Assembly: GCA_002179805.1 (NCBI GenBank)
Contig: NAVB01001507.1
Span: 1 to 16,934, forward strand
Origin: Acanthamoeba lenticulata
Taxonomy: Eukaryota > Discosea > Longamoebia > Acanthamoebidae
Length of the DNA: 16,934 nt
Direction of reading: 5' to 3'
Shown here: positions 8,101 through 16,934 of the stretch, in pieces
Layout of the letters: the number at the start of each line of letters is the position of its first letter
How positions within the stretch are numbered: position 1 is the first letter of the stretch
The notes under the pieces: model-generated
What the model was told of the DNA's origin: nothing
Seen by the model: only the letters and a program-made list of their open reading frames with translations
Databases searched by the model: none
Made by a program: the position numbers and the translations under genes

Positions 8101-11100
8101 TTCTCCTCGATCTCGCGCAGGACGGCGCGGTCGCCGAGGATGGTGAACTCGCGCGGGTTCTTGAACGGATTGCGGGGCGAGGCCTGGCTGGCCAGCGACG
8201 AGGCCGCGAGCGACGATGAGCGCGATCGCGGCAGGTCCTCTTCCTCGCCCTGGAACGCCGGAGTCACGCCAAACATGTCGAGGACCATGTCGCTGCCGCC
8301 TCGCTTGTGGTCCCCAGCGGCGTCGTCGGCCTTGCGCTCGATGCCGGAGCCGCCGCGCGCTCGAGATCGTCGCGCGTCGCCTTCGCCGCGGCGACGAACA
8401 TCGACGTCGGTTTTGTCGTCGAGGTCGACCTCGACATCATCCTCGTCATCATCAATCCCGTTCTCGTCATCATCGACGTCGTTATCATTCTCCTCCTCGG
8501 CCGAGCTGCCATCCTCGGCGTCGCGCCGTCGTCGTCGCCGATGGCCCCGACGGCGGCGCCCATCGTCGTCATCGTGGCCACCGGCGAAGTCGAGCGCCTC
8601 GAGGACGTCCTTTACCTTGAGGTGCGTCTCGTGGTCGATCAGGCGTTCCTATAGACACACGCATATGAGTGCGTACGACGGGCGTATGCGCGTGCTTTCG
8701 TGTGGTATTTTAAATATGTACATAAGCCTTCTCGGGCGACTCGAGGGCCTGTGGTACATGCCCGTACAGCTCGATCTATGTGCGGCCGCACGCACAAATA
8801 CGCATGAGTGGACTGCCCAAGCGGGCGACACGCACGTAAGGGAGGCTCAGTACCTTGCCGATGGTCATGTAATGGTTGGCGGCGAGGCCACGGAAGCGGA
8901 ACTGCACGATCCGCGTCTTTGGTCGCTTGCCTCCCGCGTCTGCGCGCAAAGACGACATTGACGACGTGAGCGAAGGACAGCAAAAGAGAGAGAGAGAGAG
9001 AGAAAGCACGAGCAGACCTCCAAAGTCGTAGATGGAAGGTCCCTCGTAGGCGGTCCAGGTGTGTGCGGGCACCTCGTAGTAGAGCTTGGTGCCGGCCGTC
9101 ACCCGCGGGATCAGCAAGTCCTGCATCACGATACTGCCCGATGCCAACCAAGATTGCGTGTCAGTCCAGCCGCTCGCAAAAGCAGTCCCGGGTGACGGTC
9201 TTGGCGGCCAAAACCAAGGCTTGAGGGCCTGAGGGCTTGGTCAGTTTACGGTACCTGAGCTGGTTGAGGTAGGGACCGATGAAAAGGTCGAGGTAGACGG
9301 GATACGCCGCATCGCCGGCGCCGCCCGTCACCGTCAGCGCAAACTCCTTCAAGTCGCAGCTGCGTCGCAGCACTATGTACATCTGCGCACACACGGGCCG
9401 GCCAGTCGTGTGAGTCTCCTGAGGACTGTGATTGAGGTGGAGCGGGGGCCGAACCTCGAGCACGTCGCAGCCGCGCGGGGCGATCCACGCACAGGGCTCG
9501 CTGGTGAGCTTGTCCGACTGTCACGCGTCAACAAGGTGAGCCTTGGGCTGGGCTCTAGCTGGCTAGGCAAGCTGGAGTGAATAGAGAAGTACCAGAAGCC
9601 ATCGCTCGGGCTCGAGGTCGGAGAAGAGGCAGGGCACGGTCTTGAGCGAGAAGGCCGGGTAGTTGCTCACGCACTCGAATCGCGACGGCGACGGCGCTAG
9701 CGAGGGAAACGACGACACCCTATTATTGTCATTGGCCCACGTCAGCAACGCCACGTCAGCAGCGGTCAGCAAAGGCCACGTCAGCAGCACTCGCGTACAG
9801 CTTGCGACCGAGGATCATGTTGTATTGCAGCTGACGCGTCGAGTCCTTGACCACGTTCTGATAGCGCCGTTGAATGGCCTGCGTGTGTGCGTCGCACGAA
9901 CGCGCGTGTGCGTGAGTCGTGGCGCGCGTGTGCGGCGCCAGCGAGCAGAAGAGGAGAGCTTGGGGTGCGCAGTACGATGATGGCGTTGGAACGCGGCGCG
10001 GCCACGTTGGGCGAGTACTCGCGCATGAGCGAACTGTGCATGGCCGGCGAGTTGGTGTAAAGCACCGAGATCACGTCGCCCATGTAGACTGTGTGCAGGC
10101 GGGACCGGGCCATCCAGGCAAAGCGTCAGCTCAAGCGGCACAGGCGGGCAAAACACGGGCGGGCGCGTACCAAAAAACTCAGTGAGCGAGCCCAGGAGCG
10201 CGGCCGGCAGGCGGGCGACGAGCTGGGGCAGGGCCAGGTCGTAGTGGCCCCACTCCTCGGTGGGTCCCCCGCCGCTGCCGCCGCCACTGCCGCCGCCGCC
10301 GCCACCCTTGGCCTCATTGTCAAACACGCCCAGCTGGCGGCACATCTCGGCCACGACCTGCCACGAGTGGACTGCGTTGTCGTGATTTTTTTCAAACACT
10401 GGGTCAGTCGCTGCAGCGCCTGCTGGCGCCGTGCAGAGGGCGTTTTTGGTACAAAATGTGGCGACGTTGGTGCGGTCGAGGCTGTCTGCGCAGTTGAAGC
10501 GGATGAAGCCCCGCTGGCGCTTCATCCATCGGAAGTACATGTGGCCGCTTTCGCCAGACGCCGCCGTCGCCGCTGTGCCGGCAGCCGAACCTGCGGCCGA
10601 TGCTGGCGTGTAATCGTCCCGCACGGTCGGAAACGCGCCACTGCCGCTGCCGCCGATGCCATCGCTCTCTTCGCTCGGACTGCCCTCGTCGTCGTCTGTG
10701 TTGTTGTCGTTCTCGCGCACGTCCACAACGCTGCACCGCGCACGCGCCTGGACGTCAGCCTCGCGAGGCTCGCGGTGGTGGGCGAAGAGGGACGCCGTCG
10801 GGTGAACGAACCTGATCTGGCCGCCGCTGAGGCCCACGTTCTGGACGGAGGAGCGCAGGAGGGTCCACAGAGTCTCGATGGCTCGCTGGGAGCCCATTTG
10901 CTTCAGGTTATGGTGCCAATCGAACTTGAGCATCTGAAATTTGAAAAATTCTTAGTTTTGTTTCCGAAATAAATCTCAAAAGCAAAAAGGGCATACCTTG
11001 ACGTCGAGGGGCATGAGCTTCTTGACTTCGTCGAGCGAGCGCTCAAAGAACTCGGTGAGGGTGGACTCCTCGTGCATGGGCCCGATGCGGAGCATGTTGC

Positions 11101-12895
11101 AGATGGTGAACGGGTGCGGCCCGTAGCGCCGCAGGAGCCGCGCGTAGTACTTGTCGGAGCCCTTGAACGGGTGCTCGGCCTCGATCACCACGCGCGACTC
11201 GCCCACCGACTTCATCTCGGAGCGCCACCAGATGGGCACCGTCCCGCGCCGCCACAAAAACGACCGCCAGTTGGTCTGCGCCTCATCAAGTCAGCACAAA
11301 GAAGAAGTGACGAAGAGGTAGAGGAAGGTGGCGGACCAGGTCCGAGTGCGGGGAGTTGGTCCACATGAGGAGCTCGCACTCGGACTCGTTGCCGGGACCG
11401 CCGGCCTTGTTGAGGCCGCGCGCGTAATACCGCGTCCCGGCGTTGATGGTGCTCTTCCGCGACAGCACGCCCAGATGCACTGCGTTGAAACGATTCCAGT
11501 GGTTTTAGTTTTTATTATTTATTTATCTAAAATATTTAATTTTTTAATTTGGTTAAATTGAAAAAGCAAGAGAAACGTACGGGTGGGTTTGTGGGCGGCG
11601 AGGGGGATGGTCTTGGCCAGCGCGACACCCTGCAGCATGACCACGCACCACATGCGCAGACCCTCTCTGCTCCCGTCGTTACGTTAACATCGCATTTCGA
11701 TGAATGCCTTAAAGAATCGAAATACAACTTCTATCAAGAGTACGAATTCGTACCGCTGGAAGGGAGAGGCCAGCCACTCATTCCAGACATACTCCTCGCA
11801 GTACCTGCGCCAGCCACGTCATGCACATGAGCGAAAACGGTCACGGTCACGCCCATGTCCACGGCCACAGCGACGCCCACGTACTGCTCGACGGGATAGG
11901 GTGAAGGGTAGGGCCGCGTGACGTCAAACGTGTCGCAATAAAAGTGAAGGCCCTCGAGCGGGAAGTCCTGCATGATCTCCATGTTCTTGGCCTCGACCCT
12001 GTGGCAGCAAGCATGTGCGTCGGTCCATCATCAGTAACGCCATCGTGTATTGTCGCGCTCGAGGTCGAGATGAAGTTACCTGTTGAGGGAGCCCAGGTAG
12101 TTGAGCTCCACGCGCACCCACTTGGCCTCCATGATGGTGAACACGCTGTGGCCGCCCGGCAGGCGCATGTCCCGCCGCACCTTGGTGGCCACGACGAGCC
12201 AGGCCGCACCGACGGACTGCAGGCACACGTAGCCCAGCAGGGCCTCGGCCCGTCTGCGCGGCAGCAGCGGTGAGCACAACAAGCTCAACAACAAGAACAA
12301 GAACAAGAACAAGAGTCATGGCGTACATGGCGTTCTTGAGCGCGTAGTTGGCCTTGAGGTAGGCCAAGGCCTCGCCCTCGTCGAGGAAGACGTCCTTCCC
12401 CTTGACCCCCGCGAACTGCAGGGCGCCTGTCTCGGGGTGGATGGCCACTATCGTGGTGTCCTTCCGTGTCGCCAGCGTCGAGATCATGAACTGTCATTAT
12501 TACAAAGCATTTAATGTAAAATTTAGCCCATAATTGGTCAAATTCATTGATAAATCGATCACACAAAACTCGATAAATGAAGAATAAAATTTACGCACCC
12601 ATTCGCCTTGCGACGATTCAACAAGCAAATGGCCCAGCCCAAGACGTCGGCGGGCAACAGGCGTGCTCCACTCGCCAGATGAAGAGGAAAACCCGGCGTC
12701 CTCTCCCTTTCTTGAAGTAGTGGGCTTTGTCTCTGCTGTTGTGTAGATGTTCGAGGAGGACTGGTGCAGTGCTGTTCTCGCCTCACTGGTGGAGGCTGGT
12801 GCTGCATTTGTCGATGCTGTGCCCATGCTGTAGAGTGCAGCGGGGGACGAGTTCATCAATGCAGCCTTCTTTCCAAATTGAAAATGCTGCTGCAT
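5178..12895 (-). CDS. SAC9: SAC9-family phosphoinositide phosphatase with FYVE-related zinc finger
   Basis: 26 exons join without a frame break to about 1842 aa: 12599-12895, 12327-12490, 12080-12253, 11885-11998, 11754-11804, 11581-11666, 11337-11479, 10997-11275, 10812-10933, 10453-10730, 10171-10371, 9976-10088, 9799-9878, 9593-9719, 9455-9517, 9255-9382, 9018-9133, 8854-8939, 7975-8648, 7799-7914, 7407-7655, 7044-7327, 6742-6966, 6203-6686, 5801-6129, 5178-5723. The Sac domain lies at about 100-680. Its active site, FNCADSLDRTN, has Cys557 (codon 10490-10492) and Arg563 of the CX5R loop, in the form I recall from plant SAC9. Other family blocks are IHPETGALQFAG, WRRGTVPIWW, GTRYYARGLN and RLSLGLSAAQRD. 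A zinc finger follows (Cys 1152, 1155, 1169, 1172, 1177, 1180, 1199, 1202), then beta-rich C-terminal segments. Plant SAC9 (about 1640 aa) affects PI(4,5)P2 levels; the same role here is inferred. The start is the first ATG after an in-frame TAG; exon 1 is a Ser-rich extension. An extra 87-nt intron inside 6203-6686 cannot be excluded. Confidence 0.93.
7656..7798 (-). other. U12-type (minor spliceosome) AT-AC intron in the SAC9 gene
   Basis: On the minus strand this 143-nt intron begins ATATCCTTTT, matching the U12 AT-AC donor consensus ATATCCTTT. Near its end it carries CCTTGAC within TGCCTTGACTC, matching the U12 branch-site consensus TTCCTTRAC. The putative branch A (7666) lies 10 nt before the terminal AC. 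The exon at 7799-7914 ends with one spare base (G) and the exon at 7407-7655 starts with CT, so splicing rebuilds a GCT codon and joins HDEKAEA to SIRRVAKHK, leading into the zinc finger. I found no GT-AG pair that keeps the frame here. The intron body is very AT-rich. Confidence 0.9.
8985..9003. repeat. (AG)n microsatellite in SAC9 intron 8940-9017
   Basis: About nine AG dinucleotides read as (CT)n in the transcript, shortly after the donor of this 78-nt intron. Confidence 0.85.
9738..9786. repeat. Three copies of CACGTCAGCA within one SAC9 intron
   Basis: Exact decamers occur at 9738-9747, 9752-9761 and 9777-9786, with a partial GGTCAGCA at 9764-9771. All lie in the 79-nt intron 9720-9798. 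On the transcribed strand each reads TGCTGACGTG and contains CTGAC, a good match to a U2-type branch-point core. Confidence 0.9.
12291..12314. repeat. Hexanucleotide microsatellite (ACAAGA)n
   Basis: Four consecutive ACAAGA units lie in SAC9 intron 12254-12326. On the transcribed strand this is a pyrimidine-rich (TCTTGT)n run directly after the donor. Confidence 0.85.
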
Positions 12896-13417
12896 TTTCA
12901 GATAATCGGTCAAAATCGTCGAGCTTGAGATTCTGGCCTAATTGAAGTGATTGGACGGGTCAGTTGAAGTTGCCACGCTGGCGATCGGTAGCATCGACCT
13001 CTCTACTACGCAGGCCGCCCCAGCTGATGGGCTTTGTTGTTTCGGTTTTCACAACAAAATTATGCCAAAAAAAACAAAGGGAAATAGGGAAAACGGCTTC
13101 TATGTTTCTGCCCATTTCCTCACTACAGATGCGCTCAAGGACCTTTGGTGAGGGAAACTACCATGATCATGTTTTGCCTCAAGTAAGGCGATGGGCGCCG
13201 TTGCACTTGACGCACGGGAGGCTAGCGTGCGCCAGTTGTAACAAAGCTAGTGGGACCCACATATCTGGGCGATAAATGGCGCACATAACTGAAATGCCAG
13301 CTAAATGACGCCTTCAGTGCCTGATTGGTATCCAACGCCACCCAACCCCACTCTACCGAACACGCGGCTCACCAAAAGATTATTGGATTGGAAGAGCAAG
13401 CCTCGCTGCACAACGGA
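12896..13417. promoter_or_regulatory. Divergent intergenic region, probable shared promoter of SAC9 and RhoGAP genes
   Basis: About 520 bp separate the two start codons. No credible coding exon was found here. Four ATTGG pentamers (inverted CCAAT boxes) are visible at 12950-12954, 13324-13328, 13382-13386 and 13387-13391; the last three lie within 95 bp of the RhoGAP ATG. No clear TATA box was seen at a fixed distance from either ATG. A 10-bp palindrome, CATGATCATG, lies at 13162-13171. The segment is less GC-rich than the flanking exons. The promoter role is inferred from the divergent layout. Confidence 0.6.
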
Positions 13418-16400
13418 ATGAGCGCTGCAGGGTGCGTCCCTGTCCTTCTCTCTTTCTCTTTTTTCCGTGCGGTCTTCGCTCTTTTCAGTTTTGGATCTCT
13501 TCCCCCCCCCTCTCCTCTTGATTTTGTTTGAGCACCTACAAGTTTCTTCCAAGACTTGGATTGGAGAAACAAGACACCTGTCGTTGGAAAGTTCGACTTT
13601 TAACGGAGCTTGGGGAATGAAGCAGTGCGGGTTGGCAGGAACACAAAGACGACACCTCGGGGCAAGTGTACTATTTCAACCCGTCTACGGGGCAGACAAC
13701 TTGGACCACCCCGCCTGAGCTTCAGTACGCACACGCCCTGCTCTGTCTGTCGCGCGCGTTGTCAAGCCAAGCGCCTAAAGCCGCCGTTGGGGGTACAGGC
13801 AAACAGCGACAGGAACCAAGAACGACGAATGGTGGGAGCTGTTTGACGCCAGCCGCGGTCGGCCCTACTTCTACAACCCCGCCACCCAGCAGACCGTCTG
13901 GGAACCGCCACCAGGTACGTTCTCTTTTACAAAATGATAATCATTATATTTTTTTTAAGCTATAAATTAATTTTTACAATTTGTTGGACATAAAATTCAG
14001 GAGTGGTGCCGCTGGTGATCGTGCCCGAGGGTGGGGGAGCTGGTGGTGGTGACGGCGCGGACAAATGGACCGAGGTCATCGACCCCAAAACCGGCCGCAC
14101 GTACTACGTCAACGGCACCACTGGTCAGAGCTCGTGGGTCAAGCCCGTCGACGCCAACACCACGCAAACGCCATCTGGCGCCTCCGCTTCCGAGCTGCCG
14201 CTGCCGACGCTGCCTGAGGACCCGGTGGCCGTGCCCCCGCGGCCTCGGATAATGATCCCAACGACGAGCGATGCTGAGTCGCCCGTCGCCGTCCCGCCGC
14301 GACCCAGAGGTCCGCGGCCTTTTGCCTTCCCACCCGTGTTTAGAATTTTTACTCATAATAGTATTTTTATTTTCATTTGGTTCATTATCCTAATCATTTT
14401 TAATATTTTATTTTTTTAATGCCAGTCGTGTCGATGCGCGCCCCGCTGTCGTCCGCAATCTCGCCGAGCAATCGCCACACGATGGCGCTGGGCAAGGGCT
14501 CGCCCCTCGGCGGCGGTGCTGCCGGTGGCACCGGCCATCTGCCCGTATTCCGCACGCAGGACGACATCCACACGTCGCCTCGGTCCGGGCGGCGGGGCAC
14601 GCTCCCGCACCAGGCGTCGTCCATGCTCCCGCCCTCGCCGGCCTCGAGCGCCGGCTACGGGTCGCCCCAGCGCGGCGGCTCGATGATCGTCCCGCCCAGC
14701 AGCACCATGTCGCCGTCGCCCTTGAGCCAGCGCTCGTCGTCCATGATCCTAATGGGCCTCGGGGGCACGCCGACGGCGCCCTCGCTGGGCACCTCGAACC
14801 CGCCCTCGATCGTCTCGCCGCGCAGCGGCAGCCACAGCGGCGACTCGATGCTCAGCGTGCCCGAGGTGTCGTTCGGCGCCCCTGCCTCCCTGTCCTCGTC
14901 CTCCTCGTCCGACGCCGACGGCAAGAAGGAGAAGAAGGAGAAGAAGGGCGGCAGCGAGCGCAAGAAGAAGCTGGCCTTCCGCAAGACCGCCATCTTTGGC
15001 AAGGAGCACAAGGAGTCCAAGCACAAGAAGACCCACTCCATCTCCGGCATCCAACGCGCGCCCGAGCCCTCCGCCGCCGGGGTACGTCTTCACTGCTGCG
15101 CTGCTGAGCCTCAGGCCTGGAGCTGAGGCCGAGACCGTCTGTGTGTGTGGTTGGGCTCAACAGACCCATGCCCAGCTGAGCAACAGCGGGAACCAGATCC
15201 CGGCCCGCGGGGAGGACCTCGACAGCGACGGCTCGGATATCATGCCCTCGCTCCCCAAGTCCATCATCGGTACAACCTCCCTTCGTGCATACTTGATGCG
15301 CATGACGTGTGATGGAGGGCGATGATTCACGTATGTGCGTGTGCAGTTGACATCAACAAGTTCCAGCTGGAGGGCTACGCGCGCAAGTTCTTCAACGCGC
15401 AAAAGAAGAAGGGCGTCTTCACCCGCAAGAAGACTCCCGTCAAGGAGCTCCTCATGTTCCAGAAGGTGAGCTCATCCCTCCAGCAGCTCACCTGCCATCA
15501 TCGCCGCATTGCAGAATCTGACCAGGATCGCCTTCCCGTTGCAGCATCCACTCGAGGTGTCGCTGCTCAACTTCCACAAGCCAGAGCTCCAGAAGAAGGC
15601 CCTCGACATCTTCAAATGTGCTCATCCCCCCGATTTCGTTCTTTGTCGCTTTCGTTCTTTTCTTTGTTTTGCTGACTCGATCGTTTGTTCCGCGTGTAGT
15701 GATCCTGGCGTACCAGGGCGTGGGCAAGCGGGAGACCAACGAGCCGCCGCTGGCCATCGCCCGCCAGCTCGCGGCTGAGGGCATCACGGAGGGCCAGATC
15801 CGTGATGAGCTGTTTTGCCAGCTGTGCAAGCAGACCTGCTACACTCCCAACGAGTGCGCTGAAGCCTTGCTTTTTGTCATTCCAGACTCCTCCTGACCTG
15901 GGACGGGGGTCGTGGTGGCGCAGGGAGTACCTGTACAAAGGGTGGGAGCTCATGGTGGTCAGCTGCCTCACATTCCCACCCACCCAAGACCTGGAGGCCT
16001 GGTTCCGAAAGTGCGCTACGTTTCATTCTTTTTTTATTTATTATTTATTTATTTTATAAACATTTACTGAAAGTTGTCTGAAATATTTTCGAAATGCGGT
16101 TGTGTAAAACCACCACTAAGATACCTGGAGGAGCACATCCGGCCCGCCAAGGGGACGGACAAGCTGGGGAAGGAGGCCATCTACGCGCGATTCTGCCTGA
16201 AGAAGCTCAACCTAATGTGCCAGAAGCAGGGGCCCTCGCGCGGCCGCGTGCCGTCCCTGCGCGAAATCGAGAAGATCATCGCCGCGCCGTTCCACTTCTC
16301 GCCCTTTGGGGCCGACCTCGACGAGATCATGGCCCACGAGCGCGCGCGCAACCCGTCCGCGCAGGTGCCCCGCGTGGTCGAGTTCCTGTGCGACTCGGTC

Positions 16401-16934
16401 CTCCGCCTCAACGGCTGCCAGATCGAGGGCCTCTTCCGCATCCCGGGCGACTCCGAGGGCGTCTACACGAGCAAGGCCGACATCGAATGCGGCAACTTTG
16501 ACATCTCCAACTTTCGCGTGCGTCCTTGCCCCCCCCCCCAACCACGCGTGTGCGCGTGTGCTGAACGCGCGCGTGTCGTGTGCGCTGGGGACAGGACGCC
16601 AACGTGCCGGCGGCGCTGCTGAAGCTGTGGCTTCGCGAGCTGGCCCACCCGCTCATCCCGGACGCGCTCTAGTGCGGACCCGACGCTTTCAGCGCTCTTC
16701 CCTCCCACGCCCGGGCTCGGCGTTGACTTTGTGTTGGTGCGCGTGTGCAGTGAGAAGGCGCTGAAGAGTGGCCACGACCCAAAACGAGTGCTGGAGGTGG
16801 TCGAAAAGTGTCCCCGAAACAACCAGAACGTGATATACCACGTCATCCGCTTCATCCAGCACCTCGCCCTGCCCGGTGCGTCTCAAATAAGCATTTTATT
16901 ATTTATATTTAAATTTTAAAATTTATTTTAAATT
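13418..16934 (+). CDS. WW(x3)-MyTH4-RhoGAP protein, ARHGAP39/Vilse type (3' end outside window)
   Basis: Thirteen exons join in phase: 13418-13431, 13626-13724, 13799-13914, 14001-14309, 14426-15081, 15164-15269, 15347-15465, 15515-15617, 15700-15853, 15924-16010, 16121-16517, 16595-16671, 16751-16875; the gene then leaves the window (787 codons seen). Three WW domains lie at about residues 8-34, 48-76 and 98-125, each with two spaced Trp and a Tyr block (QVYYFNPSTGQTTW, GRPYFYNPATQQTVW, GRTYYVNGTTGQSSW). A Ser/Pro-rich linker and a Lys-rich patch follow (DGKKEKKEKKGGSERKKK). MyTH4 spans about 434-595 (GYARKFFNAQKKKGVF, DELFCQLCKQT, KGWELMVVSCL). RhoGAP starts at about 648: EGLFRIPGD carries the arginine finger Arg694, and LLKLWLRELAHPLIP is the second signature. 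The expected role is to speed GTP hydrolysis on Rho/Rac proteins, with WW and MyTH4 giving Pro-ligand and microtubule or motor links (family knowledge). Exon 1 is only 14 nt (MSAA), chosen because its phase-2 donor restores the WW1 frame; that start is the weakest part of the model. Confidence 0.9.

Noticed and set aside
10091..10972. Plus-strand open frame of 293 codons across the SAC9 catalytic region
   Set aside because: The minus strand carries the conserved CX5R motif and phase-consistent exons; the plus frame has only low-complexity Ala/Val/Arg sequence.
12951..13275. Short plus-strand open frames in the divergent intergenic region
   Set aside because: They have no domain, no supporting splice structure, and non-coding-like composition.
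16121..16130. ATACCTGG after an AAG, resembling a minor-class donor
   Set aside because: It is the start of an exon (KYLEEHI of MyTH4), and the bases do not match ATATCCTTT.
16525..16540. Poly-C run that might be a quadruplex or sequence artefact
   Set aside because: It is a short C tract in the intron 16518-16594, and the flanking exons join in phase, so no special role can be supported.

Overview
The window is eukaryotic, intron-dense and very GC-rich in its coding parts. It holds three multi-exon genes and no bacterial, viral or RNA genes that I can see. It looks like an amoebozoan of the Acanthamoeba type. The reasons are GC-rich codons, many introns of 50-145 nt, a plant-type SAC9 phosphatase beside WW/MyTH4/RhoGAP and calponin-homology cytoskeletal proteins, and a minor-spliceosome intron (Acanthamoeba is known to have that spliceosome). 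The genus is an inference. All exon models were built by hand from splice sites, reading phase and family alignment recalled from memory.

Layout, left to right. (1) Positions 1-4640, minus strand, 3' end cut by the window edge: a protein with two N-terminal calponin-homology (CH) domains (a spectrin-type actin-binding pair), a long Ser-rich disordered middle and C-terminal leucine-rich repeats. (2) Positions 4641-5177: a gap with unresolved short open frames, holding the 5' end of gene 1 and the 3' end of gene 2. (3) Positions 5178-12895, minus strand, complete: a SAC9-family phosphoinositide phosphatase of about 1842 aa in 26 exons. It has an intact Cys-X5-Arg active site and a FYVE-related zinc finger. 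Its intron at 7656-7798 has textbook U12-type AT-AC signals. (4) Positions 12896-13417: an intergenic segment between divergent genes, probably a shared promoter. (5) Positions 13418-16934, plus strand, 3' end cut by the window edge: a WW-WW-WW-MyTH4-RhoGAP protein of the ARHGAP39/Vilse type.

The three products share a theme: phosphoinositide turnover (SAC9), Rho GTPase shut-off (RhoGAP) and actin binding (CH-CH). The first two are transcribed divergently from a segment of about 520 bp. Joint regulation is an inference; chance adjacency is also possible.

The most unusual signals concern splicing. They are the AT-AC intron, a strong preference for C at donor position +4, stop-free 3n introns on both sides of the exon that encodes the SAC9 catalytic motif, and another in-frame intron with a 33-bp tandem duplication inside CH domain 1.
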